DNA from: Maribacter sp044594925
Lineage (GTDB): Bacteria > Bacteroidota > Bacteroidia > Flavobacteriales > Flavobacteriaceae
Direction: 5' to 3'
Assembly: GCF_044594925.1 (NCBI RefSeq)
Contig: NZ_CP138991.1
Location: 3,782,001 to 3,846,000 of the forward strand
Length of the DNA stretch: 64,000 bases
Made by a program: the position numbers and the translations under genes. The stretch's first letter is position 1, and each line of letters begins with the position of its first letter. A model generated the notes under the pieces. The model saw only the letters and a list, made by a program, of their open reading frames with translations. It was not told the DNA's origin and made no database searches. Positions 7,015 through 16,437 of this stretch are shown piece after piece.

Positions 7015-7204
7015 GTTTTAAGGTTTTCCTGTCCTCTAGATTAAGAATTTAGGCAGTGACGAAGAGCGCGGTGTTATGTCTTAGTGAAGAAAATGTGGCT
7101 ACAGCATCGCAAATTCACAGTTGTTCGTTTTTTCATAAATTCTTCTTAATAAAATCTAAATGCCCAAGGTGCTTATCTATTAAATTCGCTATTTTAGGGC
7201 AAAC

Positions 7205-7243
7205 CATTTAAAAAGAATGATTTCAACAATTCTTTTTTAAATG
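7205..7243. repeat. Long A/T-rich inverted repeat upstream of tldD
   Basis: CATTTAAAAAGAATG and its near-complement (7227-7243, with single-base bulges) flank a short loop. The stem has about 14 pairs, but nearly all are A-T. It lies about 80 nt before the tldD ATG, so it could be a leader structure. No function is evident. Confidence 0.4.
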
Positions 7244-7324
7244 ATTTTAGAACTAACGAAGACGCCCTTGTTGCTTTAAGAGGTCTTTTTAAACTACCTG
7301 GGGGACTATAATTAATTACACTAG

Positions 7325-8965
7325 ATGAAAAGAAGAGACTTTGTACAATTATCGGGAATGGGCGCAGCCTCACTTCTGGTGCCCGCCAGTTTAATGGGAA
7401 ATAGCATTCAAGCTGAAGCATTATTGGAGCCGGGCATGGATGTTATTGTTAAGAAACGTATGGCAGATGTAGCACTCAATACTGCAAAATCAATGGGAGC
7501 TACCTATGCGGATGCCAGAATAGGAAGGTATCTAAACCAATATGTCTTCACAAGAGAGGACAAGGTGCAAAATGTGGTAAATACAGAATCCTTTGGAATC
7601 GGTATTCGTGTTATCGCTAACGGCACTTGGGGTTTTGCATCTACGAATAGCGTTACGGAAGATGGTATAAAAAAAGCCACACAACAGGCTGTGGCTATTG
7701 CTAAGGCCAATTCAAAAATACAGACCGAACCTGTAAAGTTAGCACCGGTACAGTCACATGGTGAGGTATCTTGGAAAACACCTATCCAAAAAGACTTTAA
7801 GGAAGTGCCAGTGTCCGAGAAAGTGGATTTGTTATTGAATGCAAATGCAGCTGCCATGGAAAATGGTGCTAATTTCGTTAACTCTGCGTTGTTCATGGTA
7901 AACGAGCAAAAGTATTTTGCTTCTACGGATGGGTCTTATATAGACCAAGATGTACACCGTATATGGCCTACTTTTGGGGTTACTGCGGTTGATCGCGAAG
8001 CAGGCAAGTTTAAGACCAGGCAAGCTATGAGCGCTCCTATGGGTATGGGTTACGAATATATGGATGGTCTTGCTTCTGAAAAATTAGAAGGTCCTGCAGG
8101 TATAACATTATATAGAAAGAGCTATGATATTGTAGAAGATGCAGTGCAAGCCGCTAAACAGGCAACACAAATGCTTACTGCAAAATCAGTTGATCCTGGA
8201 AAATATGATTTGGTATTGGAACCAAACCATTTAGGATTAACGATTCATGAGTCTGTTGGCCATCCTTTGGAACTAGATAGGGTGCTTGGTTATGAGGCGA
8301 ACTACGCTGGAACAAGTTTTGCAACCTTGGATAAATGGAAATCTGGTGACTTTAATTATGGTAGCGAAATCGTAAATTTAGTTGCAGATAAGACCATGGA
8401 AGGTAGTTTGGGTGCAGTTGGTTATGATGACGAAGGCGTAAAATGCAAACAATGGGATTTGGTGCGAAATGGTACACTAGTGAATTATCAAGCTATCAGG
8501 GACCAGGTAAATATTATCGGTCAGAACGAATCTCACGGTTGTTGTTATGCCCAAAGCTGGAACGATGTTCAATTTCAAAGAATGCCTAACGTATCCTTGG
8601 AGCCCGGTAAAGAGAAGTATTCTATTGCCGAAATGATAAAAGATGTAGAAAAAGGAATTTATATAGCGGGAAGAGGCTCGTATTCTATTGACCAACAGCG
8701 CTACAATTTTCAATTTGGTGGCACTGTATTCTACGAAATCAAAAATGGTAAAATAGTGGGTATGCTCAATGATGTGGCCTATCAATCCAATACGCAAGAG
8801 TTTTGGAATTCATGTGCAAAAATTTGTGATGAAAGCGATTATAGAATGTTCGGGTCTTTCTTTGATGGAAAAGGACAACCTTCACAGATAAGTGCGGTAT
8901 CACACGGTAGTTCTACTACTAGATTTAACGATATAAACGTTATTAATACGGGTCGTAGCATTTAA
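7325..8965 (+). CDS. tldD: TldD-like metalloprotease with a Tat-type signal
   Basis: A 546-residue TldD/PmbA family metalloprotease. The zinc motif HESVGH is at 308-313, with the following LELDRVLGYEANYAG block that is typical of TldD. The N-terminus (MKRRDFVQLSGMGAASLL) has twin arginines followed by a hydrophobic stretch and looks like a Tat signal, unlike the cytosolic E. coli TldD. Known TldD/TldE pairs form heterodimers that trim unfolded or modified peptides through a tunnel. The partner gene follows after 27 nt. The first gene of the pair, it lies behind a leader of about 340 nt from the tRNA region, with no clear -7 box visible. Export is inferred from the signal only. Confidence 0.9.
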   Translation: MKRRDFVQLSGMGAASLLVPASLMGNSIQAEALLEPGMDVIVKKRMADVALNTAKSMGATYADARIGRYLNQYVFTREDKVQNVVNTESFGIGIRVIANGTWGFASTNSVTEDGIKKATQQAVAIAKANSKIQTEPVKLAPVQSHGEVSWKTPIQKDFKEVPVSEKVDLLLNANAAAMENGANFVNSALFMVNEQKYFASTDGSYIDQDVHRIWPTFGVTAVDREAGKFKTRQAMSAPMGMGYEYMDGLASEKLEGPAGITLYRKSYDIVEDAVQAAKQATQMLTAKSVDPGKYDLVLEPNHLGLTIHESVGHPLELDRVLGYEANYAGTSFATLDKWKSGDFNYGSEIVNLVADKTMEGSLGAVGYDDEGVKCKQWDLVRNGTLVNYQAIRDQVNIIGQNESHGCCYAQSWNDVQFQRMPNVSLEPGKEKYSIAEMIKDVEKGIYIAGRGSYSIDQQRYNFQFGGTVFYEIKNGKIVGMLNDVAYQSNTQEFWNSCAKICDESDYRMFGSFFDGKGQPSQISAVSHGSSTTRFNDINVINTGRSI

Positions 8966-8992
8966 GCAATTCACAAAACAAAAAATACTAAA

Positions 8993-10309
8993 ATGGCAAT
9001 ATATACAGAAGAAGAAGCTAGAGCGATTATGGAAAAAGCGTTGCGTTTTTCCACGGCCGATACTTGCGAAATAAATTTAAGTGGAAGTGAAAGTGGAAAC
9101 ATTCGTTATGCGCGAAATTCCGTATCCACGTCCGGACACCGCTCTAATCAAACTTTAGTGGTGCAATCCAGTTACGGTAAAAAGTCCGGTACTGCGACAA
9201 TAGATGAATTTGATGATGTTTCATTAGAAAAAGTAGTGAAGCGAGCTGAGGAGCTAGCAAAGTTGTCACCGGAGAATCCTGAATTCATGGAGCCTTTGGA
9301 ACAACAGACTTATGACACGGCAATAAATTATGTAGAGGCAACGGCGAATATAGCTCCAGAATACAGGGCAACCGTGGCAAACGATAGCATTCAGCCAGCA
9401 ATAGCGAACGATGTAACCGCAGCAGGGTTTTTGGACGATTCGTATGGCTTTAGCGCTATGTTGAACTCAAAGGGCCTGTTTGCCTATAACAAATACTCAA
9501 ATGTAGACTTCACCGTAACCATGCGTAGTAATGACGGTACGGGGTCTGGATGGGTTTCCAGAGATTACAACGATATTAATAAGTTCGATGCTTCGGAGGC
9601 TTCAAAAACAGCAATAGATAAGGCAGTGCTTTCCAAAGAGGCTAAAGCCATAGAGCCAGGTAAATATACCGTTATTTTGGAGCCGGCTGCCGCGGAAAAC
9701 CTAATTAGTAATTTAGGACGCGCCATAGATGCAAGAACGGCCGATGAAGGTCGTAGTTTTATGTCTAAAGAAGGTGGTGGTACCAAGATCGGGGAAAAAA
9801 TAGTGGACGAAAGAGTAAATCTATGGTCAGACCCACTAAATCCAGAAGTTCCTACAGGTACCTGGAACGGCGCAGGGCAGGCTTTGAAGAAAACCTCTTG
9901 GATAGAAAATGGAGTCGTAAAGAATCTAGCTTACAGTAGGTACTGGGCAGCGCAAAAAGGGGTAGACCCAATACCTTACCCGGATAACCTAATTATGGGT
10001 GGGGGAGATGCTTCTCTAGAAGATTTAATAAAAAGCACGAAAAAGGGGATACTGGTAACACGCTTATGGTACATTAGAACCGTAGATCCACAAACCTTGC
10101 TCTATACAGGCTTAACTAGAGATGGGACTTTCTATATTGAAAACGGACAGATTAAATATCCCGTAAAGAACTTTAGGTTCAATGAAAGTCCAATTATTAT
10201 GTTGAACAACTTGGAGACACTTGGAAAACAGGTTAGGATTAACGGTAATCTGATACCATACATGAAAATAAGAGATTTCACTTTTACCAGTTTATCGGAC
10301 GCGGTTTAA
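8993..10309 (+). CDS. tldE: TldE/PmbA-like partner subunit
   Basis: A 438-residue TldE/PmbA family protein: N-terminal alpha/beta domain (to about 190) and C-terminal beta-rich domain with PGKYTVILEPAAAENL, GGGDASLEDLI and RLWYIRTVDPQTLLYTGLTRDG. It has no HExxxH motif, as expected for the non-catalytic partner. Its N-terminus (MAIYTEEEARAIMEKAL) carries no signal peptide although the TldD partner does, so either it travels as a passenger of TldD through Tat or the two do not share a compartment. A terminator follows at 10326. Confidence 0.9.
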   Translation: MAIYTEEEARAIMEKALRFSTADTCEINLSGSESGNIRYARNSVSTSGHRSNQTLVVQSSYGKKSGTATIDEFDDVSLEKVVKRAEELAKLSPENPEFMEPLEQQTYDTAINYVEATANIAPEYRATVANDSIQPAIANDVTAAGFLDDSYGFSAMLNSKGLFAYNKYSNVDFTVTMRSNDGTGSGWVSRDYNDINKFDASEASKTAIDKAVLSKEAKAIEPGKYTVILEPAAAENLISNLGRAIDARTADEGRSFMSKEGGGTKIGEKIVDERVNLWSDPLNPEVPTGTWNGAGQALKKTSWIENGVVKNLAYSRYWAAQKGVDPIPYPDNLIMGGGDASLEDLIKSTKKGILVTRLWYIRTVDPQTLLYTGLTRDGTFYIENGQIKYPVKNFRFNESPIIMLNNLETLGKQVRINGNLIPYMKIRDFTFTSLSDAV

Positions 10310-10325
10310 AGTGTAATAGGTATAT

Positions 10326-10367
10326 AAACTGGTTGTAGCTGAAATTTGTTGCAACCGGTTTTTTTGT
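10326..10367 (+). terminator. Terminator after tldDE
   Basis: AAACTGGTTG (10326-10335) pairs with CAACCGGTTT (10 bp, one T-G wobble) over a loop of about 16 nt, followed by a T-run. It separates tldDE from the DUF4159/MoxR operon. Confidence 0.75.
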
Positions 10368-10393
10368 TATTGTGAAATTAGAATCGCAAACTC

Positions 10394-11014
10394 TTGAGTA
10401 CAAATTTTTTCTTTACTAGACTGCAGTATGAATCTGGTGATTGGGACGTAGATCAGCGAATGCCATCCAACCTTTTAAATTCTCTGGTGGAGTATACCAC
10501 GTTAAAGGTTGATACCATAGAGAATATTGTGCCTTTAGGGAGTGATGCTATTTTCAAGTGTCCCTTCTGTTACCTTTCCGGACATAAACTCGTGCAGTTT
10601 ACCAAAAAGGAAAAAGAAAATTTCAAAAGATATGTGAACAACGGAGGGTTTGTTTTTGTTGATGATTGCAACCATGATATAGATGGTCTTTTCGCCAAAT
10701 CGTTTGAACGCCAAATGGAAGAAATATTTGGTAGTAGCAGTTTGAAGAAGCTGCCCAATGACCATGAGATTTATTCCATCTTTTTTGAATTTGAAGACGG
10801 ACCACCAACAACGTCCCAAGAGCTAAATGGTTGGGGAGACGACCTTGTTCATGAGTATTTAAAGGCAATTCAGGTAAATGGGCGCATTGGTGTGCTCTAT
10901 AGTAATAAGGATTATGGCTGTGAATGGGATTATGATTTTAGAAATAAACGTTGGTATAAAATTGACAATACACGATTTGGAGTAAACATCGTGATGTATG
11001 CATTAACTTCTTAA
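10394..11014 (+). CDS. DUF4159 domain protein, first gene of a MoxR/Bat-type operon
   Basis: A 206-residue protein of the DUF4159 family: it opens with the conserved FFFTRLQYESGDWDVDQ block and contains GGFVFVDDCNH, typical of a class I glutamine-amidotransferase-like fold. The start is a TTG (10394), needed because the conserved block begins only three residues later; the next ATG would delete it. Function is unknown. Family members repeatedly precede MoxR, DUF58 and BatA-like genes, as here, where it is followed after 9 nt by the MoxR ATPase. Confidence 0.8.
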   Translation: MSTNFFFTRLQYESGDWDVDQRMPSNLLNSLVEYTTLKVDTIENIVPLGSDAIFKCPFCYLSGHKLVQFTKKEKENFKRYVNNGGFVFVDDCNHDIDGLFAKSFERQMEEIFGSSSLKKLPNDHEIYSIFFEFEDGPPTTSQELNGWGDDLVHEYLKAIQVNGRIGVLYSNKDYGCEWDYDFRNKRWYKIDNTRFGVNIVMYALTS

Positions 11015-11023
11015 AGAATTCAT

Positions 11024-12010
11024 ATGGATGATAAGCTGCTGACAGCAGAAAAAGAAATAAAGGAACTGACCAATAAACTGTCCTTGTTAAAGAAAGAAAT
11101 CGCAAAGGTAATTGTGGGACAGGAGGAAACGGTTGAACACCTTTTGATAACCTTTTTAGCAGGTGGCCATGCCTTACTGGAAGGTGTGCCCGGTCTTGCT
11201 AAAACCTTATTGATTAGAACCCTTTCGCAGGCCATAGACTTAAAATTTAACAGAATACAGTTTACTCCGGATTTAATGCCTTCGGATATTGTAGGTACGG
11301 AGATTTTGGAAGAGGACCAGAGCTCTGGCAAGAAATTCTTTAAATTTAATAAGGGGCCAATTTTTGCAAATATCATTTTAGCGGATGAGATTAACCGGAC
11401 TCCGCCAAAAACCCAGGCGGCCTTACTTGAAGCCATGCAAGAGTTTGAGATAACCTATTCTGGAGAAACATACCCAATGGCTAAACCATTTTTTATTTTG
11501 GCAACTCAAAACCCTATAGAGCAATCAGGGACTTTTCCTTTGCCAGAAGCGCAACAGGACCGTTTCCTATTCTACATAAAGATTGGTTATCCTACAGCTA
11601 AGGAAGAGGCAGCTATCTTAAAGAATACCACGGGCTCCAGAAAACCCAGTGTAGAAAAAGTTCTTGGCGGAGAGGATATTATAAAACTGCAGCAATTGGT
11701 GAGAGACGTTCCGATCAGCGATGATTTAATCGCTTATGTGAATAAAGTCGTAAGGGCCACTAGGCCAGAAACAACGACCAATACTTTTGTAAAAGAATGG
11801 GTAAGCTGGGGTGCTGGTCCGCGTGCGGGGCAGGCCATGATTTTAACGGCAAAAGCACGGGCGTTGCAGGCAGGAAGGCTAGCGGTAACTCAAGAAGATT
11901 TGAAGAAGGTAGCGTTTCCTGTACTTCGACATCGGGTTATTGTAAATTTTAGGGCAGAAGCAGAGGGGATAACATCGGACAAGGTAACGGAAAAATTACT
12001 GGAACAATAG
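11024..12010 (+). CDS. MoxR family AAA+ ATPase
   Basis: A 328-residue MoxR ATPase with Walker A GVPGLAKT (54-61), Walker B IILADEINR (about 118-126), sensor block FILATQNPIEQSGTFPLPEAQQDRF split over 160-185, and the C-terminal lid. MoxR proteins act as chaperones that mature or remodel partner complexes, usually with vWA or DUF58 proteins encoded downstream, as here. Cytosolic, probably hexameric. Confidence 0.93.
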   Translation: MDDKLLTAEKEIKELTNKLSLLKKEIAKVIVGQEETVEHLLITFLAGGHALLEGVPGLAKTLLIRTLSQAIDLKFNRIQFTPDLMPSDIVGTEILEEDQSSGKKFFKFNKGPIFANIILADEINRTPPKTQAALLEAMQEFEITYSGETYPMAKPFFILATQNPIEQSGTFPLPEAQQDRFLFYIKIGYPTAKEEAAILKNTTGSRKPSVEKVLGGEDIIKLQQLVRDVPISDDLIAYVNKVVRATRPETTTNTFVKEWVSWGAGPRAGQAMILTAKARALQAGRLAVTQEDLKKVAFPVLRHRVIVNFRAEAEGITSDKVTEKLLEQ

Positions 12011-12033
12011 CGTTCATAAGAAATTAAAGTGAG

Positions 12034-12930
12034 GTGAAACAAGATTATAGACAGTTGCTTCAACCAAAAATCATCAATACTGTGTCTGGCTTGGCACTTA
12101 TAGCAAGAGTTATTGTAGATGGTTATTTATCGGGAGCGCATCAAAGCAAAAGGGTAGGCCCTGGACTAGAATTTAGTCAATATAGAGGGTATCAGCCTGG
12201 GGATGATATGCGGCTGCTAGATTGGAAAATGTTGGCAAGGTCGGGTCGGTTTTATATCAAAGAGTCGGAAATAGATACGCAGGTTGCCGTTAAATTTATT
12301 GTAGATGCCAGTGCGTCAATGATGTATGAAGAGGAAGGTTTGTCCAAAATAGATTTTATAAGGATATTGGTGGCGTCATTGGCTCATTTATCTCATAACC
12401 AAGGAGATGCAACTGGTCTTTTTTCACTGAACAATACTAACTTGCAAGCACTGCATCCTACTGTTCACAAGCAACATTACAATCGGTTACTGCATGAGTT
12501 GTTAAAAATTAAGGGTAGTGGTAATTGGCCGGAGAATAGAACTACAGTATCTAAAATTCATCAAAGAGGGCAGAAGGAATTGTTGTTTGTACTAACGGAT
12601 ATGTATGAGCATAAGGAGGAGTTGACAAAGTGGATTCAATCTTTGAAAACTTCAAAAAACGAAGTAATCGTGCTTCAGATTTTGGGAAAGAACGAATTGG
12701 AATTTAATTACACGGGGGCTTTAGTATTTGAGGATTTAGAAACGGGGAAACGTGTAAAAGTCAATGCGAAGAATGCGAAAGAGCATTATCTGGAAGAAAT
12801 ACAGACCGCCCTGCTGAGAACAAAAGATTTTTTCTTAAGTAATGGTATTGGTTATGAAGTTTTTCGATTAGATAGCCCAATAGAGGAGGCTTTGCAATTG
12901 TTTCTTAAAAAACGAATACGGTTAAATTGA
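12034..12930 (+). CDS. DUF58 domain protein (vWA-like), MoxR partner
   Basis: A 298-residue DUF58 protein. The family signature is G-P-x-L-E-F-S-x-Y-R-x-Y-Q-P-G-D-D-x-R-x-L-D-W (about 42-66). A vWA-like domain follows with FIVDASASMMY, which keeps the DxSxS MIDAS form. The start is GTG (12034), 23 nt after the MoxR stop. DUF58 proteins normally work with MoxR ATPases; their target here is unknown. Confidence 0.88.
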   Translation: MKQDYRQLLQPKIINTVSGLALIARVIVDGYLSGAHQSKRVGPGLEFSQYRGYQPGDDMRLLDWKMLARSGRFYIKESEIDTQVAVKFIVDASASMMYEEEGLSKIDFIRILVASLAHLSHNQGDATGLFSLNNTNLQALHPTVHKQHYNRLLHELLKIKGSGNWPENRTTVSKIHQRGQKELLFVLTDMYEHKEELTKWIQSLKTSKNEVIVLQILGKNELEFNYTGALVFEDLETGKRVKVNAKNAKEHYLEEIQTALLRTKDFFLSNGIGYEVFRLDSPIEEALQLFLKKRIRLN

Positions 12931-12931
12931 T

Positions 12932-14215
12932 ATGAGTTTTCTGAACCCAACATATTTATGGGGCCTTTTAGCACTTTTAGTGCCTTTGGTCATTCATTTT
13001 TTAAACAAAGGTGATGTAAAGACGATTAAAGTAGGTAGTGTTAAGTATTTAGAAGCTCAAGAAACTACACAAACTAAAAAGTTGAAGCTTAATGAATACG
13101 TGTTGCTCTTTTTAAGAATGCTGCTATTGGGTTTGTTGGTATTGGCCATTTCGGTTCCATCAATAGAGAAAGCAGTAAAAAAAGAATCCTTAACGTATTT
13201 TATTGAACCCTCTTTATTGGGCAATGATAAAATGAAATCACTTCTGGAAAGTGAGTCCCAAGCTTCATTTCGATTTTTTTCTACCGATTTCCCCACTTTG
13301 GATACGGATAAGATGCCAAATGGGAAACCTAATTATTGGCAGCTAGCAGAGGCCTTAAATGATTTTCCCTCGGATAGTATCGTTGTATTCTCGGAGTCCC
13401 GAGTTTCTGGAATAAGAGGTATACGACCTAAGATACCCAATACGATCAATTGGGTGGTTATGAACCAAGGAACAAAACTAGACACCCTTATTGGTGCGTA
13501 TAAAACCGACGAAGAGGTGGTGTTGGTAAATGTGGTTAGTAGCGACGGTTATACCGATATTGAAAAAGAATCCATATCCCGAGAAAGCAACATATTTATG
13601 GCCTTATTAGGCGATAGTATTAAAGTGGAACGGAATGGAAAAACTAGCAAGGTTCGGTTATGGACAAAAGATACCTTAGCAATAGGGCTGTTTTATGATT
13701 CTGATTTTTCGCGGGAAGTGCAATATATTTTGGCTGCTTTGGATGCGGTATCGGTTTATGCACAACAACCACTGCATATTAAAAAATTTAAAGATGATGA
13801 TAGTATGTTGGAGGCAGATTTTGACTTTTTGATTTGGCTTAAAAGTAAGCCTGTTTCCGAAACGGATACGAACTACCTAAGTTTTCAGCCAGATAGTCTT
13901 TCGGGTCAACTAATTTCGAAAGGGTATAGCAACAATAGTTTTTTTCTCACAGAGCGGCTATCGATTAGGAATACCCTTAAGGGCAGATTGCCAGAACGTT
14001 TGTTGGAAATAATTGCTCCTAAGGAAGCGCTAACTGAAAGAATAGCCCCTTTTGATAAAAGAGTTCTTGCTAGTGAGGAATTGGTTCCTTTGCCTACCAA
14101 TAGCGTGCAGGGGGCAATTAGGGTAAACAAAACTTCCTTGGCGTCATGGGTTTGGTTCATTGCTATTGTGGTATTAGTCGTGGAACGAGTGCTTTCTAAA
14201 TTAAGAAGACAATGA
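12932..14215 (+). CDS. BatA N-terminal domain membrane protein
   Basis: A 427-residue protein starting with the BatA/aerotolerance N-domain (FLNPTYLWGLLALLVPLVIHFLNKG, with a second membrane helix near 57-80) and ending in a C-terminal membrane helix (about 400-420). The region between lacks the D-x-S-x-S metal site of a vWA domain, so it is a shorter relative of Bat proteins. It begins 1 nt after the DUF58 stop and its own stop overlaps the next start (ATGA). Confidence 0.8.
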   Translation: MSFLNPTYLWGLLALLVPLVIHFLNKGDVKTIKVGSVKYLEAQETTQTKKLKLNEYVLLFLRMLLLGLLVLAISVPSIEKAVKKESLTYFIEPSLLGNDKMKSLLESESQASFRFFSTDFPTLDTDKMPNGKPNYWQLAEALNDFPSDSIVVFSESRVSGIRGIRPKIPNTINWVVMNQGTKLDTLIGAYKTDEEVVLVNVVSSDGYTDIEKESISRESNIFMALLGDSIKVERNGKTSKVRLWTKDTLAIGLFYDSDFSREVQYILAALDAVSVYAQQPLHIKKFKDDDSMLEADFDFLIWLKSKPVSETDTNYLSFQPDSLSGQLISKGYSNNSFFLTERLSIRNTLKGRLPERLLEIIAPKEALTERIAPFDKRVLASEELVPLPTNSVQGAIRVNKTSLASWVWFIAIVVLVVERVLSKLRRQ

Positions 14216-16437
14216 TGGAAGCGCGGCAAATTTTGAAAAACACGCTTTGGAAATGGCGGTTGTACAGGCTAACAGAAATTGTGTTTCTAGCACTAAGTTC
14301 AGCAATAATAGCCTTTTTGTTATCAATTTCTTTCGGTATAGCGGTTCTTGTCTTTGTTGTAGTAAGTAGTATTGGTGTGGTATATCATAAACCGTGGACT
14401 CATGGTTTGGCCGATATCTGTAGTGACTTGGACGTTAGTTTGGGCGTATTGGAAAATAGTTCTTCATTACTGTTAACGCCGGAAGAAGAATTAACCCTAC
14501 TGGCCCAAATACAACAATCTAAAATAGCCAAAACCTTAAAGTCCCATGAAAAAGCCATTCGAATTAAAAATAGATTAGGACTGGGTGCTCTGATGACTTT
14601 TTGTTGCTTGGGGCTATTGGTAGTGGGGTATTATACTGGGGTTTTGCAAAATACAAAGATTGAAAATCCACAAATTACCGAGAAGGAAGCTATAATGGTT
14701 ACCGCTTTGGACACTGGGCTGGCAGCGGTGGTTCCGCCAAAAATCAATAAACAAACCATCACGATACAGTATCCTGCGTATACCAAAAAGAAGCGGCTGG
14801 TAACGTCGGACATGAATATTAAGGCTTTGGAAGGGTCAACTGTGAAATGGACCATTGGTTACGATCAAAAGGTAAAAGAATCCTTGCTGCAATTTGGAAC
14901 TGATGAGGTAGCCATGCAAAAAAGGAATGATTCTTATTTTAGCCTAACCAGTCCTGAAAGTTCTAGTTTTTATAATCTGAAGTTTTCAGATACGCTGGGG
15001 AATAGGTATATATCGGATTTGTACGCTCTTGAAGTGTATAAGGATGAAGCGCCATCAATCACCATTGCTGGCTTGCAACAGTTTACATCATTTAATTTCG
15101 ATGGTCCGCAGCTTCTAGAATTCACGGCTAATCTAAAGGATGATTTTGGTATAGCCGATGTAGCTATCATAGCCACGGTGAGCAAGGGCGCAGGGGAGTC
15201 CGTTAAGTTCAGGGAAGAGCGGTTGTCATTTGATGCATTCTTTGAAAAAGCCTCAAAATCATCCGTACTGAGAAAAAAATTAGATTTGAGAGCATTAAAA
15301 ATGGAGCCTGGCGACGAACTCTATTTTTATGTGGAGGCGACGGACGTCAAAACTCCAAAACCGAATATCACCAGAACCGAAACTTTTTTTTCCGTAATAA
15401 AGGATACGGTTAAGGATGGCTTTGCGGTAGAAGGAACTATGGGGGCGGATCTTATGCCAGATTATTTTAGAAGTCAACGTCAATTAATTATTGATACAGA
15501 AAAACTAATTGCTAATGAAGCTACACTGGTAAAAAAGGTATATAACTTTAAAAGCAATGAGTTGGGCTTTGACCAAAAAGCACTTCGCATAAAATATGGC
15601 GCCTTTATGGGTGATGAAACTGAGGGTCCTGTAACTTCTACAGCCAGTTCCATTGAGACTATGGATTCAGAAGATCCTCTGGCTTCTTATTCACATAAGC
15701 ACGATTCGGATAATGAACATAATTTGGTGGCGGAGGAAGAACATGATCAGGGTCATGATCACGAAGAAAGTGATGCACAAGAAGAAGATCCACTAGAGGC
15801 ATATGTTCACGATCATGAAGACCCCGAAGCATCTACCTTATTCGCACAATCTTTAAAAAGTAAATTAAAACAGGCTATGGCCGAAATGTGGGATGCGGAG
15901 TTGTACCTACGTTTGTTTGAGCCAGAGAAATCATTACCCTATCAATACAAAGCACTAAAACTTATTCAAGAGATAAAGAATAGTGCCCGTATTTATGTGC
16001 ATCGTATTGGTTTTGACCCTCCACCAATCAAGGAAAACAAGCGTTTATCTGGAGAAACAGATGAAATTAAAAGTTTTAGTAAAAAGGAAGATTTAGAGAA
16101 AGAAGTGCCGTACGTTTTTATGAATAAAGCTATTGAGAGATTAGAAATACTGCGAACTAAGAAAATATTGATTCAAGGAACGGACAGAGAAATTTTTAAA
16201 AAAGCTGGTGAGGAACTGGGGGCTTTGGCTATAAAGGAACCTAGTAAGCATTTGAAGACATTACAAGGTTTAAAAGTACTTTCCGAAGCTAGGGCAAGTA
16301 ATGAAAAGGATTTGAGATTGGTACAGAAAGGTTTGTCACAAGCGTTACCTAAAAGGTCTGCGGAGCCTAATAAAGGTAATGGTTACACTAGTAGATTAAA
16401 TGAATTAATGTTAGATGCCCTGGAGATAAATGAATAA
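14212..16437 (+). CDS. DUF4175-like large membrane protein with His/acid-rich insert
   Basis: A 741-residue protein with two N-terminal membrane helices (about 22-56) and a third near 124-146, then a long extracytoplasmic region with beta-rich parts and predicted helical C-terminus. It resembles the DUF4175 proteins found in Bat-type operons. Residues about 485-545 are rich in His, Asp and Glu, and contain an imperfect repeat: EDPLASYSHKH and EDPLEAYVHDH. This stretch could bind divalent metal or be a flexible linker. The start overlaps the previous stop as ATGA; a second ATG at 14215 is also possible. No enzymatic motif was seen. Confidence 0.65.
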   Translation: MMEARQILKNTLWKWRLYRLTEIVFLALSSAIIAFLLSISFGIAVLVFVVVSSIGVVYHKPWTHGLADICSDLDVSLGVLENSSSLLLTPEEELTLLAQIQQSKIAKTLKSHEKAIRIKNRLGLGALMTFCCLGLLVVGYYTGVLQNTKIENPQITEKEAIMVTALDTGLAAVVPPKINKQTITIQYPAYTKKKRLVTSDMNIKALEGSTVKWTIGYDQKVKESLLQFGTDEVAMQKRNDSYFSLTSPESSSFYNLKFSDTLGNRYISDLYALEVYKDEAPSITIAGLQQFTSFNFDGPQLLEFTANLKDDFGIADVAIIATVSKGAGESVKFREERLSFDAFFEKASKSSVLRKKLDLRALKMEPGDELYFYVEATDVKTPKPNITRTETFFSVIKDTVKDGFAVEGTMGADLMPDYFRSQRQLIIDTEKLIANEATLVKKVYNFKSNELGFDQKALRIKYGAFMGDETEGPVTSTASSIETMDSEDPLASYSHKHDSDNEHNLVAEEEHDQGHDHEESDAQEEDPLEAYVHDHEDPEASTLFAQSLKSKLKQAMAEMWDAELYLRLFEPEKSLPYQYKALKLIQEIKNSARIYVHRIGFDPPPIKENKRLSGETDEIKSFSKKEDLEKEVPYVFMNKAIERLEILRTKKILIQGTDREIFKKAGEELGALAIKEPSKHLKTLQGLKVLSEARASNEKDLRLVQKGLSQALPKRSAEPNKGNGYTSRLNELMLDALEINE

